Below are positions 11,045-21,262 of a DNA stretch of 37,386 nucleotides, piece by piece (position 1 is the stretch's first letter; each line of letters starts with the position of its first letter). The stretch is taken from positions 3,783,240 to 3,820,625 of the forward strand of contig NC_090610.1 in NCBI RefSeq assembly GCF_004359215.1, read 5' to 3'. Source of the DNA: Bremia lactucae. Its lineage: Eukaryota > Oomycota > Peronosporomycetes > Peronosporales > Peronosporaceae. Made by a program: the position numbers and the translations under genes. Below the pieces are notes generated by a model. It saw only the letters and a list, made by a program, of their open reading frames with translations. It searched no databases and was not told the DNA's origin.

Positions 11045-11189
11045 AGAAAAAGCCTTAGAAAGCAAAATAATGTGGCTGTTGCGTAATCATGCAGACCAAT
11101 TATGATCTCGCTCGTGTACGACTGTAACGTCGCCAGCCACTAATTTAATCCCTTTGGCATAGGGCAAGGAGGAACAAGATTTTTTTCTG

Positions 11190-11475
11190 GTTTCAAACAT
11201 AAATAATGGTCAGCTTTCCTTTTGATCTTAAAGCGTGTCGTGCTTTTCTAAGCCCCCCCCTTCGACCTGTGAGAGTACTAAGCCCTTCAAAGGTATTACC
11301 CTCGGGCACTAATTTTAACTCGGGTCTGCAAGCCACTTCATCCCTTGATTTATAAGCTTTTCAGCTTGTACGACTCACTGAGATGTTACACTTCGTAGTT
11401 TCATAGATTTTTGTAACGCTTTGAGCCGTAAAGATTTTCCCTCACTCAAGAAGCGATGTAGCTCCGCTACAGAAT
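11190..11475 (+). repeat. LTR family B, partial 3' LTR
   Basis: Carries ccttttgatcttaaagcg, 'gagagtactaagcccttc', 'cttgtacgactcactgag' and ends near gtagctccgctaca. Same orientation as 7330-7786. The 5' part is missing. Confidence 0.7.
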
Positions 11476-12173
11476 GAATTATGAGCTAGTTCGGAATATT
11501 TTCGAACCGGAGATCTCTTAAAGGGGCATGCCACCTTTTATCGCTTAATGCGATGTTTTTCAATGTCAAGCTAAGGTCGCGCGCTACATTTGTCAAATTC
11601 TGTCGAACTGTTTTGGAAACGCGATATAGTAATCATAACGGCGACACGAAGTGCACATTTGCTTTCTACTATTTCCAAGATGTTTACGCCGCAAACAGCG
11701 TCAGCTTCTTTATTAAAGTGAAAGACTCGTGATAGGCATACGCGGGTAAAGCACATATAGGATATCGATGCCTCACAGCGGTTTTTTGCTGCAGCAGGCC
11801 GACATCAAATTGTTTGCTGCTTGATTGTTTGTACTATAATCGGACGGATCTAAAATATAAGTCTCTGTGGGCTCACCATGAAACTTATAAGGTCCATGCT
11901 TATGCTGGTATTCACGATGGCAGCAACATTACTATTTGCTATCCCTGGTCTAGGTTGTTGTAGATTAATGAGCTGACATCCGCGGCGAAAGTTATAGGGA
12001 CAACCTTTCGGAATCACATCGGACATTTGAAGCGTGGTAGCTCCGACTCTTCAACCAAGCCGAGACTTACTGGACAAAAAATTCACCGCATATCAGCCCG
12101 TACCGTTACAGAAGCTTATTTTCATCATTTTAATTACGAGCCGCGTTATTTTGTTTGGATAGTGTAGGGTGGA
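11476..12173. other. No gene recognised
   Basis: A 61-codon minus ORF (11756-11571) and short plus frames occur without family motifs. This may be more retroelement debris between two insertions. Confidence 0.4.
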
Positions 12174-12649
12174 TGTAACGGGGCACCTTTACACTAGTAC
12201 TGATAAGCACTAGTTGACCAAACACTGATAAAAGTTTAAGTGAGGTGCCTCAAAACTTCACGTACACAAGAGTACAGACGATATTTTCTAGGTAGCTAAG
12301 GGTCTTAGGCAATTCAAAGGATCAAAATAAATAAATATTAACAAAAAATTGTAATTTTTTATTTGCCTACGCAGCGATCTTCTATCTGCTACTGTACTTA
12401 GAATACAAATATCTAAATAAGTATGGTGCCTTCTTGCGCACCCCACAATCGTGTCTTGAAACGATTGGCGGGGTTGATTTAGACTTAAACTAACCAATAA
12501 TAGAGGTAATGTCTTATTGCATCAATAATACCAAATTTGGTATTATTGGAAGTATTTAAGTCAAAATTAATAAAGGTAATAGTTTTAGACTTCTCTGCTT
12601 ATTTCCTCTTATATGAAATAATACTTATGTAACGAGACTACCCGTTACA
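12174..12649 (-). repeat. LTR family A, complete 3' LTR (476 bp)
   Basis: Bounded by perfect 9-bp terminal inverted repeats, TGTAACGGG at 12174-12182 and CCCGTTACA at 12641-12649. Aligns block by block with 17516-17960 (tcttgaaacgattggcgggg, tggtattattgga). It contains an exact 26-bp palindrome at 12523-12548. Orientation is fixed by the purine tract on its inner side. Confidence 0.9.
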
Positions 12650-12662
12650 TCACCCCCCTCTT
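12650..12662 (-). other. Polypurine tract of family A element
   Basis: On the minus strand the sequence immediately before the 3' LTR is aagaggggggtga. It sets the element's direction as right to left. Confidence 0.8.
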
Positions 12663-12831
12663 AACCAACAGTCACTATAGTGACTGATGTAGGGTGACAG
12701 GAAAGATTTTATGTATTTTTTCCCTGTTATTTGCATTGTTGGTTTCAATCAAAATTCTGATTTCATTTGCATTTTTAACTTAAATCGAAATACCGGTTTT
12801 ATTTGCATAATTGATTTTAGCGAAAATCAAG
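12663..12831 (+). promoter_or_regulatory. Possible 5' flank/promoter of the opposite-strand ORF
   Basis: AT-rich 170 bp between the purine tract and the ATG at 12832. It contains four copies of an (a/t)tttgcat-type word (near 12728, 12767, 12800 and similar) and an inverted repeat around cactatagtg. No oomycete initiator is convincing. Inferred only from position. Confidence 0.25.
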
Positions 12832-14682
12832 ATGGCGACGAATAAGTATGTGCGCGTGGGCCGTGAGGCCGCGAAGCTGGCAACTGCACGAATCAGTGAA
12901 GCTGTCAGTAAGGCAAATGTTTCAGTAGACGCATTAGCGTCTACTGCGGGAGATATGTCACCTCCTACTTCCATTGGAGGTGACTGGGTATGTCATCTGT
13001 TGATTACAATGCAGGTCCCGGGGACAAGTCACCTGCTATACCAATTGAAGATGACTGGACCAAGTTACAGGCATCGCCCGACTCAGTGGCTACTGAAAAA
13101 GGCTGCCGGATCACCCAGCGCCGAGTCCGTTAAACCTTAGGGTTCTAATGTGAAAACCAGAGAGGTGATGACGAGGTTGTCTGACTCGTCGGACCTCTTT
13201 AGTGGGGAGTCATCATCAGATGACTCCGTGGGCGGTGACCACTCTGGTGATTTTAGTATGCATCACCAGGAATCAAGTGGCCGCAAAGGGAAGATTGCGG
13301 CTGGTGGTGCTAGTTTGCATCACCAGGAAAGGAGTGATTCTAGGGATTCCTCCAAGGGCCAAGTTAGCGATAAAGCTAAATTGAGCCAATAGGAGAGGGA
13401 CCGCAATACGTTGCGGGTCGCTCCTGAAAAGAGGCCTTGGTTACCTTCTAAAGGAAGAAACATCATTCGTTGGTCGGGTATGACCAACGATCAATATCAT
13501 ATTCTGCTATTCGACTCAACCAGGCTTCACAAGCCTGGTGAGGATGTAATGAAATTCTTCATCAATGCCTTTCTCCGGCATCGATGGTATACTTGCAAAC
13601 GGGCAAAGGATGTCAAATTTGCTCCAAGCTTGGGCAGCCTTTGTTCAAAATGTTCAAAACACAGGGCGTGAGATCTGACTTGACAAGCTAAATGCTTTCC
13701 AAGAACGGTTCGAGAAACGGATCGTAGTCGGTGCACGCTATAAGTAGCATCTTTGTCCAGAGAGGCAAATATTTCTTGCCTCTCGTGGGTAAGCTCTTGC
13801 CCATGCTATTTTAAGGGTGCAGGCCATGCCCCTAAGATAGGATATTCCCTCAGAGATCCCCATTGAAGGACTCTTATCTCTTACTTGATGCGTCAAGGGA
13901 TTGAGAACCTTCAATCCCTTTACGAGCGCGGGAAGCTCTCGTTCTTCGATGGACCTTCTGCCGAAGAGGATGGGTCTCGTGATACTGCAAGACGAGACCC
14001 GGAACGTCCAACATCAGTCGGGAACGAGGGTCCCGACTATCATGCGAGGGTGTATACCCTCACCGACGAACGAGATAACTTGTTCGAACCCCCTTTGCCC
14101 TGCAGTGGTGCAAGAAGCTTTCAACAAGAAGCTCTTCTAATCTATCAAAAGATGGGGAGGGTGAGGAAAGATCAGGTTCGCCTCGTTTGACAAGCCCGAG
14201 TAAGCATCGTAATTTTGATCACACCCTTTATTATTAACGGGAGGATCTTGATCACGACTTTTTCCGTCGCCGCGAGTAAGCGGTGAAGGTTGATAATGTT
14301 TCTCGTGATAACTTAAGAAATCTGCGCAGGTTGCGACTGATCAACTGACGAACAAAAGGACCCATCAGACCCTTCAAAATGAACTGGTGACAGCTCGTCA
14401 GAAGAGCTCGTTCTTGGAGGAAAGAGTAGATCGTCTGGTTCAAAGAATCAAACTCTGTTTCGAGACAATAAGGATTTGGCTCAAAACCATTAAGCTCTGG
14501 TGGATACCCTTGACCGTTCCGGTGTAATTAGGATCGGAAGAAGCCTCGTTCTGATGGTTCGGGCGGAGACGCGCAACATAAAATGTAGGATGTGTACGCA
14601 TAATACGAGGCAGCTCGTTCGTGTAGCATTGCCTTCGCGAGGTCGTACACGAAACGAGTCGATATACCTGGGCAGTAATTGA
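12832..14682 (+). pseudogene. Decayed opposite-strand ORF inside the Gypsy element, function unknown
   Basis: Five open segments lie in one reading frame over 1.85 kb: ATG 12832 to TAG 13138, 13150 to TAG 13390, 13411 to TGA 13669, 13885 to TGA 14188, and 14500 to TAA 14680. Between the last segments a neighbouring frame shows a coiled-coil-like run (LQNELVTARQKSSFLEERV, near 14380). The N-terminus is MATNKYVRVGREAAKLATAR, then a Ser/Asp-rich part, then SGMTNDQYHILLFDSTRLH (about 13477-13535). I do not recognise the family. It runs opposite to gag and integrase, fills the space between integrase and 3' LTR, and its last segment overlaps the integrase C-terminus. It could be an accessory antisense ORF of the element or a captured sequence. 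Confidence 0.6.
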
Positions 14683-15921
14683 TTACTGCCTGCATTCGTC
14701 ACTACGTGTTTTGGTAGGTTTCCCGTAGCAGTAGGCTAGGTCATTAACATTAAATGAAAGTATGTTTGCTCTTCCATTTTTCTCAGTTCCATTTCTGTCG
14801 GCCCACCGCATCAGCGATGAGATCCTGTTAGAAACGGACCACTGCTTCTCTAGCCAGCAGAAAATCTTTTGCTGAATCGATTTAATATTATTTTTTGTTT
14901 TCAGTGCGACCGGCTCGCACTGCGAAGATATCAATCTCTTCATTATTGAGAGCACTATCGTTCTTACTAATAATATTGTTTTTGGTGCTGAGTCTTCTAG
15001 CATCGTCGTCAAAGTCAGCCTTTCCGCTATTACTGACTTTGTTTACTTTAATGTTGATTGAATCAACATTGACATCCTTCGCATTGACCTTTGTGCTAAT
15101 GCGTGATGAGTAAGAGCTAGATTGTTCTTTGCTCGAGCGAGTCCCTTCCCCCTTTGAATAAAAGATACTCTCAAACAAGAGTTATAGGTGGATGACGTAA
15201 GCCGTTCACAAAGCGGTGTATGCTTTGTAAAAGCATGCACTGAATTGTTGATGGCAAATTCTACCATCCGCAAAAACTCGCTCCAACTCTTAAAAGAGTG
15301 GACTTATCCGCGAAGTGTCTCTTTAAGGACACGGTTTGGCCGCTCCGTCTGACCTTCTGTTTCAGGATGACCCGAAGTTGAAAATTCCAGCTGTGGTCCA
15401 AGTGATTTGAACGCAGTTTGTCAAAATTCCGCCGTGAATCTAGAGTCTTGATCTGAGACCAGTTCGCGGGGTAAATACCATTGTTCTTATGTTCGTCTTC
15501 GGGAATTCGAAGATAAGTCCATGGATACAGACTGCCAACACTCTGACGGAAGAGGCAGAGGTTGTAACGGAGCACGGGATGAAGCACTGGGCTTCATCCG
15601 TTCACAAACTTCGCAAGCACGTATGTACTTGCGGACGAAACCATACTGGCGTGGCCAGTAGAAGTCGCTATTTATCGTGAGATAGGTCCTTTTACGTCCA
15701 CGATGACCACTTATTGGTGCATCGTGGCACTCATACATGATGCGTAAACGCAAATCATTATGGGCGGGGATGACGGCACGAGGTGTGTCGCCAGAAATGG
15801 CTGTGTGATACAATAAGCCATTGCGTGTTGTATATCGATCTGTTGAGGATCTATACAGTTTCAAGAATCCTTTTATGAATTGTTGGAATGGATTTTTAAG
15901 GTAATCCATCAATTTCGGCAA
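14500..15921 (-). pseudogene. Gypsy integrase remnant
   Basis: The zinc-binding HHCC region is in 15921-15487: ECHDAPISGHRG supplies the histidines and ACEVCERMK the cysteines, followed by SVSMDLSSN, the start of the catalytic core. Further core pieces in other frames are NFDKLRSNHLDHSWNF (near 15440) and MVEFAINNSVHAFTKHTP (near 15260). The C-terminal domain is NGRANILSFNVNDL (near 14760) and LLPRYIDSFRV (near 14660). Multiple frameshifts; inactive. No chromodomain was seen after it. Confidence 0.85.
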
Positions 15922-16183
15922 TCCTTTATGGATTGTTGGAATGGATTTCTGAGGTAATCCAACCTTTTAGGAGCCTTATCTTCTTGAAAGCTCTTCTAAC
16001 TTCGTTGAGTTATGTTGACGAAAGAACACGTATTGTTGCAACAGCGGCATAATGCTCACTGTTGATTTGCGCAGCAGGCTCATAATCACGCCGGCGCAAC
16101 GGGCATCAGCGACGAAGTTAAGTCTTCCTGGTTAATACTCCACGGAGCAGTTATACTCCGGAAAGAAGACAACCATCTCGCCA

Positions 16184-16440
16184 TTATGCGAGAGGTGTGG
16201 ACTGTTTACGGCGGCCGTGCGAAACGACGCATGATTCGTATACAATGAAACGGTCAATCTCCCAAGACATAGACCCTAAACTTTGCCAGTGCGTTTTTAA
16301 TGGCAAGAAGTTCCTTGTATTGAACCGGTTAGTTGCGTTCAGCTGGTCGAAGCTGACGAGATTGATAACAGACGACACGCTCTGCGCCTTTAGTGTCATA
16401 TCGCATTAACGCACAGCCGGTTGTATAGGGGTAGTGGCCA
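16184..16440 (-). pseudogene. Gypsy RNase H fragment
   Basis: A minus frame from 16399 reads SFDQLNATNRFNTRNFLPL then DRFIVYESC, matching the second half of Gypsy RNase H but with the final DHASL Asp block degraded. Downstream words (PGRLNFVADARCAGV near 16110) are the tether to integrase. The first half of RNase H and all of RT are absent. Confidence 0.65.
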
Positions 16441-17464
16441 ATTTTTGACGACGATTACATTTCTGTAATTGTTTGTAACTTGAAGAGCGAGGTATCTCGT
16501 TCTCTAAATACGAGAGATCCATGGGCTCTGGACCTCCTTTTCTTGTCGTTTTGGTGAGCGATAAGCACCAGAGTGGAAAAAGCCTACCTAAGACTAAAGT
16601 CCTCCTGTTCCGCTATAGAGATCGCTTGGTCTAGCGAATCTAATTCTAGCCGGAACAGGTGGGTCTTAACAAGATCGCCCGCAAGACTTTTAATAAACAC
16701 ATTCACGTGCGTTTGTTCATCTATCGAATGACTAACGATACAACTGACCAGGTATCAAGTATGTTGGGCATAAGCGTGAATGTCACGTTTGCCCTGCGTT
16801 CAAATTCAGGAGCTCAGCCCGTGCCCTGAATTCGGCACGTGGCGACTCAAATATTTGTCTGGTCCGGGTTTTAAAGACCACATACGACCCAAAGACTAAT
16901 GGGTCGTGAAGCTTAAGCCCGAAGGCCCAAGATTTGGCACGTCCGGCGAAGTTGGACTTGCCATATTTAAGTTTCGTCGCATCATCACTGAAACGACGAG
17001 TTTCTATGGCCTCGCTTAACTCGACAAACCATCTCAAAAGGGAGTCGCCTTCGACAACCTTCGACAACCTTCGACTTAGATATTTCTTCCATTGAGCTTT
17101 TGGGTCGACGCGGAAGCGTCGGCCTAGTAGCAGCATGTAATTGCTGCTGTCTCAACAATTTAACTTGTTGAGCACCCTGTTCTCTCAACACCGCCGTGTG
17201 TTGTGAGCTTTGCTGGTAAAGCAAGGTCACTTTCTCTTGGGCCCCATCGAGTTTGTGGTGAACGAACTCCGCCATGGCCGAATGCTGTTCATCTCTGCCC
17301 AGAGTGTACAGACTAGCGCCAACGGCTAACCCGCCTACGATCAAACTCGTTCGTTCGATCGCTCTCCATTCTAGGTCACTCAAATGAGTAAACCTCTCAC
17401 GCGTTCCGTGATAACCTTCTTGAGGGCCTTGGAAGCTCCCTCCTTCTTCATCAAACATGCCCAT
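16440..17464 (-). pseudogene. Gypsy gag, family A
   Basis: ATG at 17464 gives MGMFDEEGGSFQGPQEG and leads into a Gln-rich coiled region (LREQGAQQVKLLRQQQ). A frameshift near 17070 coincides with a 10-bp tandem repeat (ttcgacaacc). The capsid continues in another frame, with LLRWFVELSEAI, KSNFAGRAKSWAFGL and ESPRAEFRARAELL. The same blocks occur in order in the right-hand element (35066-35640). The gag tail near 16470 still aligns with the region around the knuckle at 35900. Confidence 0.85.
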
Positions 17465-17500
17465 GTTAAATGGAACGTGCGTGGGCCATTGAACGGACTT

Positions 17501-17513
17501 CAAAGTGCTACCA
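17501..17513 (-). other. Primer-binding site, TGGTAGC type
   Basis: Minus-strand TGGTAGCACTTTG starts two bases after the LTR end TTACA. It is identical to the site after the LTR at 34922. Confidence 0.65.
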
Positions 17514-17515
17514 GG

Positions 17516-17960
17516 TGTAACTGGGCACCTTTTCACTAGTACTCATCAACTCTAGTTAACCTTCCACTGATTACAGTGTAGGTATGGTGCTCGAAACGTC
17601 ACATTCAGAAGAGTACAGTTAAAGGTTTCTTGGTAGCTAAGCGTCTTTGGCTACCAAAGGTAATTCAGAGGTTTAGAATTAGGGAAAAGTAAAACTGTAA
17701 AATATAATTAGTTTTCTACATAACGATTTTCTATTTACCACTAAACTTATTATATTAATATCTAACTAAGTATGGCGCCTCCTTGCACACCGCACAAATT
17801 GTGTCTTGAAACGATTGGCGGGGTTGATATAGACTTTTATTAACCAATCAATAGAGCTAATGTCTTGTTGCATCAATAATATCTAATTTGGTATTATTGG
17901 AATATTTAACTCAAAATTTATAAAGATATTTTTTGGTATTTCTTTGCTTATTTCTCGTCG
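17516..17960 (-). repeat. LTR family A, 5' LTR, outer end missing
   Basis: Aligns with 12174-12649 from TGTAACTGGGCACC through tggtattattgga and gcttatttct. Similarity stops at about 17960, so roughly the last 40-50 bp of U3 are lost or replaced. It faces the cysteine protease gene, with its outer side about 315 bp from that gene's initiator. Confidence 0.85.
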
Positions 17961-18274
17961 AGTGAGCATTTATAAAAACCGAGATAGAAGGCTAAATTCT
18001 GACGAGCGAACATTATTTTCTCCATAATGTATCTGACAAAGTTTAAGTACGATCACTTGTTCTAAGTTTGAGCGGTACCATTAAATTGATATTTCAGCAC
18101 TAGTGAGAGCTGCAAGAATCCGACGGAGACACGGTCTGCATCAAAGGTTGACTACTACTAATAATCTGTAACCAGCTTAAAATCTGTTTTGGCAAGAACA
18201 TGTGTCGAAAGCCCCGTCTTTAAACGATTGCTAGCCACTGTCGAACTGGCTAACTCACAATCTCAAACTGATCT

Positions 18275-18290
18275 GGTCATTTCCATTCCT
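18275..18290 (+). promoter_or_regulatory. Oomycete-type initiator element
   Basis: ggtcatttccattcct resembles the oomycete initiator (TCATTYY followed by CA and Ts) with one base missing. It sits 64-79 bases upstream of the ATG at 18354, a normal 5' UTR length. Bases 17961-18274 between the LTR and here show nothing else recognisable. Confidence 0.45.
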
Positions 18291-18353
18291 ACCACCGCTA
18301 GCTAAGTATACTTCGTAATAAAATCCAGTTGGCCAGGCTTACCGGTGAAGCGC

Positions 18354-20180
18354 ATGCTGCTTCGAGCGTCTACTTTAGCATTTGTATTGGCGGTGGTCTT
18401 AGTGGCTGCGGGTTTCGTGGATGATACCGATGCCCGACCGATGCACGCCGCCATTGTTTCCAAGTACAACAATTATTTGGAGGAGAAAGAAACAATAATC
18501 TTGGAGCTGAACAATTGGCTAGACTCATATGGTACTCAGGGATTAAAATATGGTTATATTCCGTCAAGAGATTCGCGAAACTCAGCTGACGAGCTAGAAG
18601 ATCTGCTGCAGCGGTTCTACCTCACGAAAGAACAAATTTCAGAAGCGCGGATAGCCAATCCAATGGCTGAATTCTCCACGGACGGACCACTTACCCTCAT
18701 GACAATGGACGAGTTCAAAGAGTTTTTGCTCAACAAGCACGTTAGTGATTCAAAAGGTAATAATGGCACGAGCAAGAAACCCATTCACTCGTTCGAGAAA
18801 GAGAATAGTACATTGTCTAGCGGAGAGTTAAAGGATTACGACCCCGCACCAGCTCATCAACACGTGGAAAAAAAGAAAATATTGGCTCCGTCGCAGGAAC
18901 ATACAAAAGCTAAACCAATAGTGCGTCGACTTGAAGATGGCGGCTCAGTAGCATCTGCCCACTCTCAGGGTGACCATACCTCTAACAGCGAGTTGGAGCA
19001 GTTTTCCAAGCCAACGTACCAAACTAATAGTGCCGCAAGCGCTAACACCGATGGTTACACGAGGAAAGGATGGAATTTTAAAGATTTACTTACAGATGAA
19101 AATACCTATGACGTTAAAGCGCCTAACGTTGATAACGGATTGAGCTGGAAGCGACAAGGAGTAAATAATTGGGCAAGAGATTATATTCAAGTAAGTGGCA
19201 ATGATGAGTGGGGCTCTGGGAGCAACGTGGGGTCTCAATCGATATCCAAAGATTTACAGTCGGATCATCGATTTATACCGGCGAAACGTCATTCAATTGC
19301 GTCGTCGACTATGGAGAATACGCACGCTCCAGGAGCGAATTTCCCGCCAACTTTTGAAGAAGAGCAAACAACGTCGACGCAAGAAGCGTTAGACGCTGTT
19401 GTTTTTGCTTCCAGGACTTCAGCAAAGGAACGTTTAGTCAATAAAGAACCAGATTCAGCAATTGACATTATCTTGAAAGATATTCCCGGGTTAACGGATT
19501 CGACGACATTAAGCATGACAGCGACAAAGGATTCAAAATCAGTGGACTGGAGCTTGTCTGCTTGTGTCAACCCACCTGGTCTGCAAGGCGACCAGTGTAG
19601 CAGCTGTTGGGCTTTTGCCTCACTAGGCGCATTAGAAGCAGCACAGTGTATCGCCAATGGCGGCAAAAAGATGCCCTCGTACTCAAAGCAACAACTCGTG
19701 AGTTGCGAGGAAAAGAATTATGGCTGCAATGGTGGAGATCCCGTCTACGCTTTGGAACATATCCGTGACAATGGTATTTGTACGGAGAGCAGCTACCCGT
19801 ACCAATCGGTAAAAACGACCACTACAGGGGCCTGCTTAAAATCGTGCATTCCGGCAAAATCGGGTATTAGTGAAATTGTCAAGCTTTCTCCTGGCAACGA
19901 AAGCGCACTTCTGAATGCTTTAGAAAAACAGCCCGTGATTGTATCTGTCGTATCGAATTGTGTAGCATGGAAGCAGTACAAAAGTGGCATCGTATCGTCA
20001 TGTGACGACCAGGCCGTGGACCATACCGTGCTTGCGGTGGGCTTCGACTCCGCTACGATAAAGATCAAAAACTCATGGGGTACGGATTGGGGCGAGGATG
20101 GCTACGTTCGTATTAGCCGTAATTCGAAGGGCATGGGCACCTGTGGAGTTCTCACCGATATGTCGTACCCAAAGCTGTAA
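18354..20180 (+). CDS. Secreted papain-family (C1A) cysteine protease with long linker
   Basis: Single-exon gene, 608 residues. The ATG at 18354 is chosen; the frame is open three codons further up, but only to a GTG. A hydrophobic signal peptide (LLRASTLAFVLAVVLVAAG) begins at residue 2. A pro-region follows (about 30-135), then an unusually long Ser/Thr/Asp-rich linker (about 140-385) with no recognised domain. The catalytic domain (about 390-608) has oxyanion-hole Gln and nucleophile in DQCSSCWAF (Cys418), catalytic His557 in VDHTVLAVGF and Asn573 in KNSWGTDWGEDGY. All three catalytic residues are present, so an active endopeptidase is expected. The family works in secretory and lysosomal compartments or outside the cell; in oomycetes it is often secreted. 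The stop at 20178 lies 64 bp from the next ATG. Confidence 0.95.
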   Translation: MLLRASTLAFVLAVVLVAAGFVDDTDARPMHAAIVSKYNNYLEEKETIILELNNWLDSYGTQGLKYGYIPSRDSRNSADELEDLLQRFYLTKEQISEARIANPMAEFSTDGPLTLMTMDEFKEFLLNKHVSDSKGNNGTSKKPIHSFEKENSTLSSGELKDYDPAPAHQHVEKKKILAPSQEHTKAKPIVRRLEDGGSVASAHSQGDHTSNSELEQFSKPTYQTNSAASANTDGYTRKGWNFKDLLTDENTYDVKAPNVDNGLSWKRQGVNNWARDYIQVSGNDEWGSGSNVGSQSISKDLQSDHRFIPAKRHSIASSTMENTHAPGANFPPTFEEEQTTSTQEALDAVVFASRTSAKERLVNKEPDSAIDIILKDIPGLTDSTTLSMTATKDSKSVDWSLSACVNPPGLQGDQCSSCWAFASLGALEAAQCIANGGKKMPSYSKQQLVSCEEKNYGCNGGDPVYALEHIRDNGICTESSYPYQSVKTTTTGACLKSCIPAKSGISEIVKLSPGNESALLNALEKQPVIVSVVSNCVAWKQYKSGIVSSCDDQAVDHTVLAVGFDSATIKIKNSWGTDWGEDGYVRISRNSKGMGTCGVLTDMSYPKL

Positions 20181-20244
20181 ATTTGTAGTCGCAGTCTATT
20201 AAATATATATAAATGTGGTAAAATAATGGGCACTACACTTTTCT

Positions 20245-21262
20245 ATGTTCTATACTAAATCGTCAATGCTTACGATGCGGTGCCTACGCTCCTCTGTCAG
20301 ACCGCTCCATTTCCATTCCACGAACGCCTCGTGCCGCATGTTATCGTCAATGCCACGCGTAGACGGTAAAGCCACTGTGCTGACGCGATTTTTAGATGAA
20401 AATGGCGCTGTCCGTTGTGGCCAACGCATGGAAGACGGTTCTACTGCGTTACTCGTGGAGGACGACGATCCCTTGGGCACACTATGCTTTACAGGTAGAA
20501 CTGCTACCATTAGGAAGATATTAGCACCTGTGGTACCGTCGCAGATCCTAGGCATTGGCTTAAATTACCGTAAACACGCGAAGGAGACGAACAAACCCGA
20601 GCCTAAATTTCCTGTCCTCTTTACGAAAGGCGTTAATTCCCTGCAGCACCCCGAGGAGCCTATCATAATCCCTCGTATCGCCTCGGAGCCGCCAGAAGTG
20701 GACTATGAGTGCGAGCTCGCCGTTGTGCTGAATAAGACTGCCTGTAATGTGACTGAGGAAGAAGCGCTAATGTACGTCGGTGGCTACACCTGTGCTAATG
20801 ACATAACGGCTCGTCGTTGGCAGGGAGTTAAAGGAGGAGGTCAGTGGTGCCGCGCCAAAACATTTGACACATTTTGTCCGCTGGGTCCAGTGCTCGTGAT
20901 GCCCGAGATCATTCCAGACCCGCAAACGCTTGCGCTTGCCACGTATTTAAACGGCAAGCAGGTTCAGAAGTCTAACACGGGCGATATGATTTTTTCGGTG
21001 GCAAGACTTATTAGCCAGCTTTCCCAGGATTGCTCGCTACCTAAGGGTACTGTTATTCTCACGGGAACTCCTGAGGTTCGACCAAATGTTTGCTGATATA
21101 TGGGTAATGCTAAGATGGTGTGACATTGTGTAGGGTGTTGGTGTGGCACGCAATCCGCCTCTTTATCTTGCTCCAGGTGATATGTTGGAAATTGAGATCG
21201 AACACATTGGCAGATTGGTAAACCCCGTCGAGAGCGCGTCAGCCTTATCAATGCGTTCTTAA
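20245..21262 (+). CDS. FAHD2: FAH-fold protein of FAHD2 type, probably mitochondrial
   Basis: Two exons, 20245-21075 and 21134-21262, phase 0, with a 58-bp GT-AG intron at 21076-21133; 319 residues. Splicing gives TGTPE-GVGVARNPP, the canonical end of the fumarylacetoacetate hydrolase fold; without it the frame stops at once. Other signatures are GIGLNYRKHAKE, the acidic metal site VDYECELAVVL, and KTFDTFCPLGP, which is typical of the FAHD2 branch. Known FAHD proteins act on oxaloacetate or related keto acids and need Mg2+. The first 35 residues are Arg/Ser-rich without acids, like a mitochondrial presequence (inference). Initiation at 20266 (MLTMRC) is also possible. Confidence 0.92.

Larger units (their letters stand above)
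7330..11475 (+). mobile_element. Decayed Ty3/Gypsy element with family B LTRs, lacking integrase
   Basis: The order is 5' LTR (to 7786), primer-binding site, gag (about 8290-8750), protease (about 9090-9365), RT (9850-10330), RT connection and RNase H (10520-11044), then a partial 3' LTR (11190-11475). Integrase is absent; the LTR follows RNase H after about 150 bp. All domains carry stops and frameshifts, so the element is dead. Both LTRs have the same orientation, consistent with one insertion and an internal 3' deletion. Confidence 0.75.
12174..17960 (-). mobile_element. Ty3/Gypsy element, family A, with opposite-strand ORF
   Basis: Read on the minus strand: 5' LTR 17960-17516, primer-binding site, gag about 17464-16440, RNase H piece 16399-16184, integrase about 15921-14500, a 1.85-kb stretch containing a plus-strand ORF, polypurine tract, 3' LTR 12649-12174. 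Gag joins RNase H near 16440, so protease and RT are deleted. The 5' LTR lacks its outermost U3 end, so target-site duplication cannot be read. Frameshifts and stops mark it as dead. Confidence 0.85.

Noticed and set aside
12174..12649. This LTR as the 5' LTR of a plus-strand element encoding the ORF at 12832
   Set aside because: The purine tract (minus strand) sits on its inner side and the primer-binding site sits inside the 17516 LTR on the minus strand, so the element runs leftward. No plus-strand primer-binding site follows 12649.
18345..18353. Start of the cysteine protease at 18345
   Set aside because: That codon is GTG; the first ATG in frame is 18354 and gives a good signal peptide.
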